This document shows positions 17,036 to 25,432 of a stretch of DNA of 64,000 nucleotides, in pieces. The notes beneath the pieces were generated by a model. That model did not search any database. It was not told where the DNA came from and saw nothing but the letters and a program-made list of their open reading frames with translations. A program made the translations under genes and the position numbers. Positions within the stretch are counted from its first letter, which is position 1. The number at the start of each line of letters is the position of its first letter. The stretch is from Faecalicatena absiana (GTDB lineage: Bacteria > Bacillota > Bacilli > Lactobacillales > Lactobacillaceae): NCBI GenBank assembly GCA_017309015.1, contig JAEDAG010000004.1, positions 1 through 64,000 of the forward strand, written 5' to 3'.

Positions 17036-17737
17036 ATGGCATACATCGAAGTCAAACGGCTCTACAAGCGCTACCGGATGGGAGAAAACGTGATTGAGGC
17101 CAATCGGGACATCAATTTTTCCATCAACAAGGGCGAACTGGTCATCATCCTGGGCTCTTCTGGGGCAGGCAAGTCGACTCTGCTCAACGTTCTGGGCGGA
17201 ATGGACACTTTTGATGAAGGCCAGGTCGTGATCGACGGCACGGATCTGGCAAATTTTAACGATTACCAACGGACCGAATACCGCCGCCGGGACATTGGCT
17301 TCGTCTTTCAGTTCTACAACCTGATTGCCAACCTGACCGCCAGGGAGAACGTGGAGCTGGCCGTGGAGATCAGCGAGCAGCCCTTGGACCCTGGCCAGGT
17401 TTTGACCGACGTTGGCTTGAAAGAGCGGATGGACAACTTTCCCGCCCAATTGTCGGGCGGGGAGCAGCAGCGGGTGGCGATTGCCCGGGCCGTGGCCAAG
17501 CAGCCCAAGCTCCTCTTGTGCGATGAGCCGACAGGAGCCTTGGATTATGAAACAGGCAAGCAGGTCTTGCAGCTGCTCCAGGACATGTCCCGCAAGAAAG
17601 GCGCTACGGTCATCATTGTGACCCACAACGGCGCCTTAGCGCCAATCGCTGACCGGGTCATTCACTTGCGGGACGCGACCGTGGACAAGATCACGGTCAA
17701 TCCAAAGCCCCAGGACATCAAAACTTTGGAGTACTAA
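17036..17737 (+). CDS. ABC transporter ATPase (MacB/LolD-like)
   Basis: 233 residues. Walker [13 protein letters not shown], signature [14 protein letters not shown], Walker [12 protein letters not shown] and H-loop VTHN. The FxF segment after the Q-loop ([22 protein letters not shown]) and [12 protein letters not shown] place it in the group paired with FtsX-like permeases (lipoprotein or peptide export, or envelope stress sensing). The ATG at 17036 is chosen because GGTGAGG lies just upstream. The longer frame from 16997 has no such site. Its partner permease, 15 bp downstream, is broken, so the ATPase may be without a function here. Confidence 0.85.
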   Translation: MAYIEVKRLYKRYRMGENVIEANRDINFSINKGELVIILGSSGAGKSTLLNVLGGMDTFDEGQVVIDGTDLANFNDYQRTEYRRRDIGFVFQFYNLIANLTARENVELAVEISEQPLDPGQVLTDVGLKERMDNFPAQLSGGEQQRVAIARAVAKQPKLLLCDEPTGALDYETGKQVLQLLQDMSRKKGATVIIVTHNGALAPIADRVIHLRDATVDKITVNPKPQDIKTLEY

Positions 17738-17752
17738 AGGCAGGTGGCAAAG

Positions 17753-20354
17753 ATGCGCAAGAAGAAGTATTGGAAGAACGTTTTCCTGGCTTTTGCCAAG
17801 TCGAAGGGCCGCTTCCTGTCGATTGCGTGCCTTTTGATGATCGGCGCCATGGCCTTGGTCGGCCTTAAGGCTACCGCGCCAAACATGGAGCAGGCCGGGC
17901 AGGAGTATGTGCGGCAAAGCCGGCTGGCTGACCTGTTCGTGATCAGCGACTATGGCTTTTCCAAAGAAGACGAGGCGGAACTGCGCGCGGTCAAAGGGGC
18001 CAAAAACGAATTTGCCTGTTTTGCCGATGTGGCGATCAAGAACAGCAGCCAGGCGGTGCGCCTGTTTTCCATGCCGACTGCCAGCAGCCAGTTTTAGCTG
18101 GTGCAAGGGAAAAAGCCGCTTAAAAAGAGCGAGCTTGCCCTGTCAAGCAACCTGAAGGGCAAATACCGCCTGGGGCAGACGCTTGAACTGGCAAAGGCGA
18201 ATGGCAGTCAGCTCAAGCGGATCAAGTTCAAGATCGTGGCCTTTGTCAAGTCTGGGGAAATCTGGAGCCAGGAGACCATGGGCACGGCCAGTTCCGGAAC
18301 CGGCCAGCTGGAAGCCTATGCTTACGTCGCAAAAAGCAATTTCGCCGGCCCAGCCAACCTGGCCCGCCTGCGCTATTCATCTTTAAGGCAAGACTCTTTT
18401 GCCAGCAAGGCTTACGCAAAAGCGGTCAGCCAGAAGCAGGCCGATTTGACCAAGCTCTTGGCGGACAATGGGGATCAGCGCTTGCAGTCTATGAAGAAGC
18501 AGACCGGGCAAAAGCTGGACCGTCAGGAAAGCAGCCTCAAGAAGCAGCAGGCCCAGCTGGCGCTTTACCAGCAGCAGGGCGGACAAGTGACCAAAAAGCA
18601 GCTGAAGCAGCTGCAGGCCGGCCTGGCCAAGATTCAGGCCGCCAGAAAGCAAATGGCCAAATGGCCCAAGCCCAGCTATCAAGTCTATACCAGAGCCAGC
18701 CTGCCAGGCGGGGAAGGGTATCAGAACTTTGTCAGTGAAATCAGCTCCGTCGCGGCCGTCTCCAACGTCTTCCCAGTCGTGCTTTACCTGGTGGCAGCCC
18801 TGGTCGTCTTGACCACGATGACCCGCTTTGTCGATGAAGAACGGCAGAATGCCGGCATCTTTCGGGCTCTGGGCTACAACAAGCGCGACGTGATCCAGAA
18901 GTTCATCATCTATGGCCTGGTGGCCAGCACCGCTGGGTCGGTCCTGGGAATTCTGCTGGGCAACTACTTTATCTCGCCGATCATTTTAAGGATCGTCTGC
19001 ATGGGCAGCGTCATTGACCAGGTGCCCTTGAAGCTGCACTTGTCCCTTGTGCTCTTTACCTTGGCCGCCGGGCTGGCGACTGCCGTCCTGCCCAGCTTGT
19101 GGGTGGCCTGGCGGGAATTGGCCGAGCAGCCGGCCAGCCTGCTTTTGCCAAAAGCACCAGTGGCCGGGTCCAAGATCCTGCTGGAGCGGATTAAGCCGCT
19201 CTGGCGCCGCCTGTCCTTTAACGGCAAGGTGACGGCCAGAAACATTTTTCGCTACAAGCAGCGAATGCTGATGACCATCTTTGGCGTGGCCGGATCGGTA
19301 GCTATCTTGTTCACCGGCCTGGGCATCCGCTCGTCGATCTCCGGCATCGCGGCCCACCAGTTCGGCCAATTGCTCCGCTATGACCTGCTGGTGGTGAAGA
19401 ACCCCCCAGGCCAGCCAGAAAGCGCAAAAAGAGCTGAAGGCCAAGCTGGCGTCAAATGATGTTGAGCGAAAGCTCCCGGTTGCTTTTTACCAATTGCAGG
19501 AAAAGGTGCCGGGGAGCAATGAAGCGCAGGCAGTCTCCTTGATCGTCAGCCAGGACAAGCAGCTGGGCGGCTTGGTCAAGCTGGATGAGCGGACCAGCGG
19601 CAAGCAGCTCCAGCTGACCAAGAACGGCGCCGTTGTTTCTGAGAAGCTGGCCAGCCTGGCCCAAGTCAAGCCAGGCGACGCGCTGCGGGTCAAGATCAAT
19701 GGGCAAGCAGCAAAAATCAAGATTGCGGCTGTCTGTGAGATGTACACTGGCCATGCAATCTACATGTCGGCTGATTATTATGAAAAAGCAACTGGGAAGA
19801 AGTATCAGAGCAATGCCAGCCTGGTGGATTTGAAGACCAGGTCCGGCCAAAAGATCAGCCAGTTCGCGGCCAGTTGCCTGAAGCTGGCGGCTTGCGGGGC
19901 AGTTTCGCAAAACCAGTCCCAAGTCAAGACGCTAAAGCAGGTGGTTAATTCTCTGCAGACGGTGATGATCGTGCTCAGCCTCTTGTCAGTCATGCTGGCG
20001 GTCGTCATCTTGTACAATCTGACCAATATCAACGTCGCTGAACGGATTCGGGAATTGTCGACCATCAAGGTCTTGGGCTTCCACAACCACGAGGTGACGA
20101 TGTACATCTACCGGGAAACGATCGCATTGTCTCTGGCCGGCATCATCGCGGGAATTATCCTGGGCAAGGGGATGCACCGCTTGATCTTGCAGGTCATTGG
20201 CTCAAGCCAGATTATGTTCAACCCGCGGGTGGACCTCTTTGTCTACCTGGCCCCAATTGGGGCGATCATCCTGATCCTTTGCCTGCTCTGTCTCTGGGTC
20301 GACCGGACTTTGCAGAAGGTGGACATGCTTGAGGCCTTGAAGTCGGTTGACTAG
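17753..20354 (+). pseudogene. FtsX-like ABC permease with nonsense codon and frameshift
   Basis: The segment would encode a permease of about 866 residues: membrane segment near 15-35, a large extracellular coiled-coil-rich domain (Gln/Lys-rich, 18460-18680), three helices around 18760-19110, a second extracellular domain, and the final helices at 19930-20330. Two lesions interrupt it. An in-frame TAG at 18095-18097 lies between SSQF and LVQGKK. A frame change lies in a run of six C at 19404-19409, after which coding resumes as QKAQKELKAKLASND. Dropping one C restores the frame. The start ATG at 17753 has AGGTGG upstream. Otherwise the codons look normal, so both lesions are recent. Confidence 0.85.
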
Positions 20355-20442
20355 GCAGAACTTTACATTAATTTAATCTGAAGCTTCCCTTGCATTTAAC
20401 GTGCAAGTCTTAACATAAGAAATGCAATAGGAGGCGGGAAAA

Positions 20443-20556
20443 ATGACGCAAATCAAATTACAAAAGCCTGAAAATCCGGATTTGGTCTATTGGACCATTA
20501 TCATTGCCATTATTGCCGGGATGATTTTGACTGCCTGGCTGGGCTTGCACTCTTAA
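20443..20556 (+). CDS. Small single-pass membrane peptide (37 aa)
   Basis: A 37-codon ORF with a strong Shine-Dalgarno (ATAGGAGGCGGG). The first 14 residues are polar (MTQIKLQKPENPDL), then VYWTIIIAIIAGMILTAWLG is one membrane helix with a short tail. No similarity recognised. It could be a small subunit or regulator of a membrane protein. It lies 88 bp after the permease pseudogene and before the T-box. Upstream, TTTACA and TTAATC start 11 bp apart near 20364, which might be a weak PhoP-type repeat. Confidence 0.55.
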   Translation: MTQIKLQKPENPDLVYWTIIIAIIAGMILTAWLGLHS

Positions 20557-20591
20557 AAGAAAAAGTATTCTAACTTTTTCTTAATTTAGTC

Positions 20592-20619
20592 TTGACGTCA
20601 GCTGATTTTGCACTAGAAT
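20592..20619 (+). promoter_or_regulatory. Promoter of the T-box leader
   Basis: TTGACG (20592-20597), 16 bp, TAGAAT (20614-20619). Transcription should start near 20626. Confidence 0.65.
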
Positions 20620-20625
20620 ATTAAA

Positions 20626-20906
20626 CATACAGCTGAAGATGACTTAACTTTGAGAAGGAAAGTAGCTTGGGCGAAGGGCCTGCAGAGAGTTCCCGGCTGG
20701 TGCGAGGGAATGGCCTGACACAAGTGAAGATCACCTTTGAGTTGAAGCCGCGAGCTTGAGCGGCTTCAGGGACCGCCCTTTACAGCGGCAGCGTATCGCG
20801 GGAGCTTGTCCCGCCGCACGCGCAGGCTGGATTTTTTCCAGCGAAAATAGGTGGTACCGCGTTAATGACGCCCTATTGGATCAGTCGATCCAATAGGGCG
20901 TTTTTT
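20626..20906 (+). ncRNA. T-box riboswitch, probably isoleucine-specific, without a downstream gene
   Basis: Conserved parts in order: Stem I with the AGAGAG / GGTGCGAG region (20687-20708), the specifier segment GAAGATCACCTTTGAG in which ATC followed by A is the best specifier codon (Ile), the T-box AATAGGTGGTACCGCG (20846-20861), and the terminator CGCCCTATTGGATC/GATCCAATAGGGCG with T6 at 20901-20906. Uncharged tRNA-Ile would pair with the specifier and the T-box bulge and open the terminator. The next 390 bp hold no plus-strand gene, so the regulated gene (usually ileS or a branched-chain amino acid gene) has been lost. Confidence 0.9.
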
Positions 20907-21297
20907 CTTTTCAGTTAAGGAAGAACGGCTGCAGCTGCGTGAGCAGAATCAGTCTTTTGTAGCAAGAATTTAGTGTGTATGTGATTTAAGGAAAAAGAAA
21001 AAGACTTAGCTGGCTTTTGCCTGAAAAAATATCTCTGTCAACCGTTTTGCAACAAATCATGTTGATTGTCCATAATATCTTACCAATCTATTTATCTTTT
21101 ATGCTTTAATTCAATATTCTAACTTTTCATTTCAAATCATTAAGCTTTTACTTTAAACTTTGTGTCCTTTTATAAAATCTCTTAATCAAATAATTTCGAA
21201 ACAGATGTCAAGCATCAGTCAATCAACTCCATAATTCAAAAATGCAGCCGCGCCGCGGCTGCATTTCTTGTTTAATATGCTTTAAATTCTTTTGCTC
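20907..21297. other. Gene-free AT-rich region behind the T-box
   Basis: No ORF with a credible start or Shine-Dalgarno on either strand. It is clearly AT-rich compared with its surroundings, and looks like the decayed site of the gene once controlled by the T-box. The Nudix terminator lies at its far end. Confidence 0.6.
21241..21266 (-). terminator. Terminator of the Nudix gene
   Basis: The palindrome AATGCAGCCGCG/CGCGGCTGCATT is flanked by A- and T-rich sequence, 30 bp after the stop of the minus-strand Nudix gene. Confidence 0.8.
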
Positions 21298-21957
21298 CTA
21301 TATTTCCTGCCATAAGCCGCTGACGAAGTAGGTCAGGGCAGCCCAAGTGATCAGGGGCAGGTAGTGGCCAGTCTCATCCCGTCCGGCTTTAAGCAAGTCC
21401 ATGGCTGCTTTTCGGTCGACCAGGCGGAAGTCGCCAAAGACTTCCGTCCCTTCAGCCCACTTGTGGTTAAGTGAGGACAGGTCATCCAGGTGGATGATGG
21501 CTTTGACTAGGGCGTTGCTTTCGTCGCTGAAGCCAGGGGTCGTGAAGACGCAAGGACTGATGACCTCAACCGTGTCCTTGCTCGTAACCGTAATGCCGGT
21601 TTCTTCTTTGATTTCGCGGATCATCGCGCGTTTGACCGGGTCTGGTCCCTGAAAGTCGGCGGGATCGATTAGGCCAGCTGGGACGCCCAGCATGTATGAG
21701 CCAGTTGGGTAGCGGAATTCGTAAAAAAGCAGCAGTTTGGGTGCTTCATTGGGCAATTCAATGATCACGAAGGCGCTGGCCGCGTCCGGCGGGGCCGTGG
21801 TCAGTTCTGCAGCCGGCTTGTAGGCAAAGAGTTCTTCCGGCCCGCGCCGTGAAGCGTCATAGTAGTGGGTGCCGTCTTGGTATTCCAGATCGTAGAGCTT
21901 GATAAACTTGGTATCGGCCAGCAGGCGGCTTTTGTCGCGGTTGATTTGTGGTTCCAT
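21298..21957 (-). CDS. Nudix hydrolase, ADP-ribose pyrophosphatase-like
   Basis: 219 residues. The Nudix box reads GLIDPADF...AMIREIKEETGI, with the REIKEETG core intact and a small insertion after the first Gly. The region before it (LLFYEFRYPTGSYMLGVPAGLID) is the QxRyp.....iElPaG pattern of ADP-sugar pyrophosphatases. It would hydrolyse a nucleoside-diphosphate sugar such as ADP-ribose. The ATG at 21957 is chosen for the AGGAGGG before it. Monocistronic. Confidence 0.82.
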   Translation of the reverse strand: MEPQINRDKSRLLADTKFIKLYDLEYQDGTHYYDASRRGPEELFAYKPAAELTTAPPDAASAFVIIELPNEAPKLLLFYEFRYPTGSYMLGVPAGLIDPADFQGPDPVKRAMIREIKEETGITVTSKDTVEVISPCVFTTPGFSDESNALVKAIIHLDDLSSLNHKWAEGTEVFGDFRLVDRKAAMDLLKAGRDETGHYLPLITWAALTYFVSGLWQEI

Positions 21958-22138
21958 AATTTCCCTCCTAGTTAATAAGTTAATTGTAGCGCAGGATGGC
22001 TGCCCATAGTCTGCCAAATTAAAGTTCGGTTACAGTCTTTCTACTTGCCTTGACCGGTCAAAATTTGGATGATAGCTTAAACTTGCACGATGAAAATCAT
22101 AATATAAGGAAAAACTAATTCGGGAACGGATGTGAAGC

Positions 22139-23194
22139 ATGAGCAAAGGAATCAAGAAGGCAATAAAAATCGCAGCTGCTGGCCTGGCTTGGCTGACTTT
22201 GGCGGGCTGCACCGCCAAGCAGGAGCCAAAGAGCTCAAGTTCAAAGAGCAGCAAGGCAAGCAAGCGGCAGGTAAGCGATAATTCAGCCATGGGCAGACTG
22301 AGTCAGGGACGGAAGCTTTTCTACTGGACGGTCTACTGGGACGTAAACGGACCAATCAAGACGATTGAGCAGCACGCGGCCAGCGTTGACGGGGTTGGCG
22401 ATTTTGCCGCGATTTACGACGAGAACAAGAATGACCAGCTCTTTTTGACTGACGGAGCCAAGAAGCTGCTCAAGCAGCTGCGGGCAAATTCCGCCACGAA
22501 GCAGACGCCGGTCTACATGACCGTGGTCAACGACACGCGGACTGAGGACAAGTCAACCGATCTGGTATCCGCCCTTTTGTCCAGCAAGGCCCAGGCCAAG
22601 CAGCAAGCCAAGGAGATCGTGGCCTTGGCCAAGAAGCATCAGTTTGACGGCGTGGAAATGGATTATGAGCAGATCCGCGATGATACTGGCCTGTGGAAGA
22701 AGTTTGCCGTGTTTGAAAAAGAACTGTGGTCGCTTTGCCAGAAAGAGCAGCTCAAGCTGCGGGTCGTCCTTGAGCCGTCAACGCCAGTCAAGAAGATCAG
22801 CCTGGTCAAAGGGCCAGAATACGTGGTCATGTGCTACAACCTGTATGGCTTTGGCTCAGCTCCCGGCCCAAAGGCCAATCGGAAGTTCCTGGTCAAGACA
22901 GCCAAGAGCTTTGAAAGCCTGGGCAAGGTGTCATATGCCTTGTCAAACGGCGGCTTTGACTTTGGCACAGCGGACGGCACCGACGTAACGTCATTGACGA
23001 CCACTGACGTCAAAAAGCTGATCAAGCGAAAAAAGGCCAAGCCCGTCAGGGACAAAGCCAGCGGGGCCATGCACTTCAGCTACGGCAGCCATGAAGTCTG
23101 GTATGCCGACGACCAGACCCTGCAAATTTGGGCCAAGACCCTGGACGAGGCTGCTGGCCGCAAGGTCGATCTCAGCATTTGGCGGATGGAATAG
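22139..23194 (+). CDS. GH18-like glycosidase lipoprotein
   Basis: 351 residues. Lipoprotein signal with lipobox TLAGC (Cys24), then a Ser/Lys-rich linker to about residue 50. The remainder is a TIM-barrel of the glycoside hydrolase 18 type: KLFYWTVYWD, VYMTVVND, the catalytic signature D170-G-V-E-M-D175-Y-E177 (DGxxxDxE, E177 as proton donor), LRVVLEPS, and VVMCYNLYGFG, which lines the site. Related Gram-positive proteins cut N-acetylglucosamine linkages in peptidoglycan, so a cell-wall role is likely. The ribosome site is weak. Confidence 0.72.
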   Translation: MSKGIKKAIKIAAAGLAWLTLAGCTAKQEPKSSSSKSSKASKRQVSDNSAMGRLSQGRKLFYWTVYWDVNGPIKTIEQHAASVDGVGDFAAIYDENKNDQLFLTDGAKKLLKQLRANSATKQTPVYMTVVNDTRTEDKSTDLVSALLSSKAQAKQQAKEIVALAKKHQFDGVEMDYEQIRDDTGLWKKFAVFEKELWSLCQKEQLKLRVVLEPSTPVKKISLVKGPEYVVMCYNLYGFGSAPGPKANRKFLVKTAKSFESLGKVSYALSNGGFDFGTADGTDVTSLTTTDVKKLIKRKKAKPVRDKASGAMHFSYGSHEVWYADDQTLQIWAKTLDEAAGRKVDLSIWRME

Positions 23195-23313
23195 CTTTTT
23201 TCAAATTCGTGAGCAGATTCTTTGGCAAGTGGGGCAGAATCAGCTAAACTAAGATAGGTTACAAAAAGTAAGTAAAAATAGCCGCTCGCGGCTGCTAGAA
23301 AGCGTGAAATTAA

Positions 23314-23940
23314 ATGGAAATAATGTACTGGTCTGATATTGCCTGCCCCTTCTGCTATATCGGGGCCAACCGGATGAAGCAGGCACTTGCCGAAGTTGGG
23401 ATTGCGGATGAGACGCCAATGGAATTTCTGGCCTATGAGCTGGACCCAGAAGCCCCAAAGACGACCTCAGAAAAAGGGGAAAAGGCCTTGGGCCAACGCG
23501 CCCGTGCGATTGAAGACATGGCTCGCGGGGATGGACTGGCAATCAACCTGTCTCAGGTCAAGCATGTCTCAACGATGGATGCCCACCGCCTGATCAAGCT
23601 GGCTAAGGACAAGTATGGGCAAGCCGCCGCCAATCGCCTGGTCAATGACTTTTACAAGCTCTATTTTGTCAAAGGTGCTGAAATCGCGGATCATGACGTC
23701 CTGAAGGAGGCAGCCGCCGCGTCTGGTCTTGACCCAGCAGCCGTTGAGGCAGTCTTGAATTCTGACGCTTATGAACAAGAAGTGCGCAACGATGAAGCAG
23801 CTGCCATGCAATCCGGCGTTTCCGGCGTACCGTTTTTTGTGATCAACGGCAAGTACGCCATCAATGGCGCTCAGCCAAAAGAACTGCTCGTCAGCGCCTT
23901 GCGGCAGGTCTTGGCTATGGAAGGAGCAAATGATGACTAA
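23314..23940 (+). CDS. DsbA-family oxidoreductase, FrnE type
   Basis: 208 residues. A thioredoxin-fold protein with the active-site pair C11-P-F-C14 right at the start (MEIMYWSDIACPFC), an inserted helical domain, and the cis-Pro loop SGVPFFVINGKYAINGAQP. No signal peptide, so it is cytosolic, as for FrnE/YwbO-like proteins in other firmicutes, and probably handles thiol stress. It overlaps the next small gene, so they are translated together. Confidence 0.85.
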   Translation: MEIMYWSDIACPFCYIGANRMKQALAEVGIADETPMEFLAYELDPEAPKTTSEKGEKALGQRARAIEDMARGDGLAINLSQVKHVSTMDAHRLIKLAKDKYGQAAANRLVNDFYKLYFVKGAEIADHDVLKEAAAASGLDPAAVEAVLNSDAYEQEVRNDEAAAMQSGVSGVPFFVINGKYAINGAQPKELLVSALRQVLAMEGANDD

Positions 23941-24097
23941 GCAAAAGGAAGAAAACAAGCAAAGGCAAGCAGTCTTTCAAAATTTGCCTGGCTTAGGCGA
24001 AGCTTGCGGCATGGCTTGCGGGCCTGATGGCTGCAGCCTGGCCGACCACCAGAAAATGCTGGCTGCCAAAAAGCATGAAAAAACCGATAAAGGCTAA
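23933..24097 (+). CDS. Small Cys-rich protein co-translated with the DsbA-like protein
   Basis: 54 residues, no similarity recognised. It starts inside the end of the DsbA/FrnE gene. Of two adjacent ATG codons the second (23933) has better spacing to AAGGAG. A polar N-terminal half rich in Lys, Glu and Gln precedes CGMACGPDGCSLADH, with three Cys in a CxxxCxxxxC layout, and a basic tail. The layout suggests metal binding or a redox partner for the neighbouring oxidoreductase. This is inference from context. Confidence 0.65.
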   Translation: MTKQKEENKQRQAVFQNLPGLGEACGMACGPDGCSLADHQKMLAAKKHEKTDKG

Positions 24098-24109
24098 TGC
24101 AAAAAAGCA

Positions 24110-24141
24110 GCCGTCTCAACACATGAGACGGCCGCCTTTTT
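24110..24141 (+). terminator. Terminator after the DsbA-like operon
   Basis: GCCGTCTCA/TGAGACGGC hairpin followed by CGCC and a T-run. The A-run before it may serve the converging Nudix gene as well. Confidence 0.85.
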
Positions 24142-24697
24142 ATTTTGCCTGCTTTTGCAGGTAGGCGCGCAGCAGCTTCAGGCCGCCAACTGGCGTGCAA
24201 AAGCGAGAGTCCTGGCTAATCGCCTTGTCCCAGACCTCATCCAGGTCAAACCAGCGAACGGCGGAAACTTCTTCTTTTTGCAGGTGCAGGTCTTGGATGT
24301 TTACTGGCTTTTGGTAGACATGGACAAAGGAGACCTCATTGTTCTTGAAGACGGCGCCGTGAAAGACTTTCGTGTAGCAGTTGTGAAAGGTGCCAACAAA
24401 AACGAAGTCCGCGGGCTTGGCGTGGATGCCCAGCTCTTCGCCCAATTCTCTGATGATCGTGTCCAGTGGCGCATCCCCGGCATCGATGTGGCCTGCGGAA
24501 GAGGTGTCATAGCAACCAGGATAAGAATCCTTGGTCAGGGTCCGCTTTTGCAGCAGGACTTGCCACTTGCCAGCGGTCCTTTTCACGATCCAGACGGACG
24601 CGCAGCGGTGCCAGGCGCCGATCCGGTGGGCTTCATTTCGTTCAATCGTTTTGCCGACGGGGATGCCGGCTTGGTCAACTATGTCCAGAATTTCCAT
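24140..24697 (-). CDS. Nudix hydrolase, YfcD/IDI-like
   Basis: 185 residues. Opens with ILDIVDQAGIPVGKTIERNEAHRIGAWHRCASVWI, typical of the YfcD-like Nudix group that resembles isopentenyl diphosphate isomerase type 1 in sequence but acts on other substrates. The Nudix box GHIDAGDAPLDTIIRELGEELG has Asp at the position of the first Glu; the REL.EELG core is intact. The ATG at 24697 has GGAGG upstream. The true IPP isomerase here is the type 2 enzyme at 52558, so this one is probably a house-cleaning hydrolase. Confidence 0.8.
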   Translation of the reverse strand: MEILDIVDQAGIPVGKTIERNEAHRIGAWHRCASVWIVKRTAGKWQVLLQKRTLTKDSYPGCYDTSSAGHIDAGDAPLDTIIRELGEELGIHAKPADFVFVGTFHNCYTKVFHGAVFKNNEVSFVHVYQKPVNIQDLHLQKEEVSAVRWFDLDEVWDKAISQDSRFCTPVGGLKLLRAYLQKQAK

Positions 24698-25182
24698 CTT
24701 ATGCCTCCAATTGCTCACTAGTTTAGCACCATCTGCTGAAAAAGCCTAATTTTCAACTGCCGCGTGAAACAAAAGCCGGCAGTTAACCGGATACATCAGC
24801 AGCGCAAATAATGGCTAAATATCAAGCTTTCTGCCAGGCTGACCAGCTTGTTGACAATTTGTGCACCAAGGCTGCGTTTTTTTGAAAAAATGATTTAAAG
24901 CTAGAGAAGACAAGGAGTTTGGCAGGCTGAAAAGGCGACTTTCGTCAATCTGCCAACTTGTGGAACATGAATTGGCCAAAAGACAAAAGTTGCGATCTGT
25001 TTAAAATGCTCTGGAAAAGGCCATGCTGCTTAATTCATTTGCTATAATCTACTTTGAAGACAGGACTGATTGTGCTGGCTTTAGGCAAGAATGATCGTTT
25101 ATTGTTTGTGCTGGTTATTTTATCTTTCTTTTTTCGTTTTTTCGCGAAAATTATTGTAATTTAACTTATGGAGGTAAACGTC
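24698..25182. other. Intergenic region with an extended -10 promoter
   Basis: No ORF with a credible ribosome site. The one clear signal is TGCTATAAT at 25040-25048, an extended -10, giving a leader of about 130 bases before the His-rich ORF. Confidence 0.5.
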
Positions 25183-25371
25183 ATGTTTTATCACAAGAGA
25201 AATGAACGGGTTTTGTGGAGAAGCTCCATTGGTAACGACAAAGTCATTACTATTTCCAAAAAATTGCCTAGAGATGGATCAGAACCGGTCCACCATCACC
25301 ACCATCTTAAGCGCGAGTGCCTCTTGGCATTAGGGGCGGCAGCGCTGTTGATCCACCATCTGAAAGAGTAG
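25183..25371 (+). CDS. Small His-rich protein (62 aa), unknown
   Basis: 62 residues with a good Shine-Dalgarno (TGGAGG) eight bases before the ATG, a promoter upstream and a terminator after. The N-terminal part is basic and strand-like, then PVHHHHHLKRE, then a short hydrophobic run (LLALGAAALLIHHL) that could be half a membrane helix or an amphipathic anchor. The His run could bind Zn, Ni or Cu. No family recognised. Confidence 0.6.
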   Translation: MFYHKRNERVLWRSSIGNDKVITISKKLPRDGSEPVHHHHHLKRECLLALGAAALLIHHLKE

Positions 25372-25388
25372 TCCTGCTTCAAGCCAAA

Positions 25389-25421
25389 AGACCTGCCGGC
25401 ATTGCCGGCAGGCCTTTTTTG
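25389..25421. terminator. Terminator between the His-rich ORF and the YfcC gene
   Basis: CCTGCCGGCA/TGCCGGCAGG stem (25392-25412) followed by T6. It lies between converging genes. Confidence 0.85.
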
Positions 25422-25432
25422 CATATTCATTG

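Noticed and set aside
18101..19459. Independent permease gene starting at 18101
   Set aside because: The frame is continuous with the upstream ORF across a single TAG and has no ribosome site of its own.
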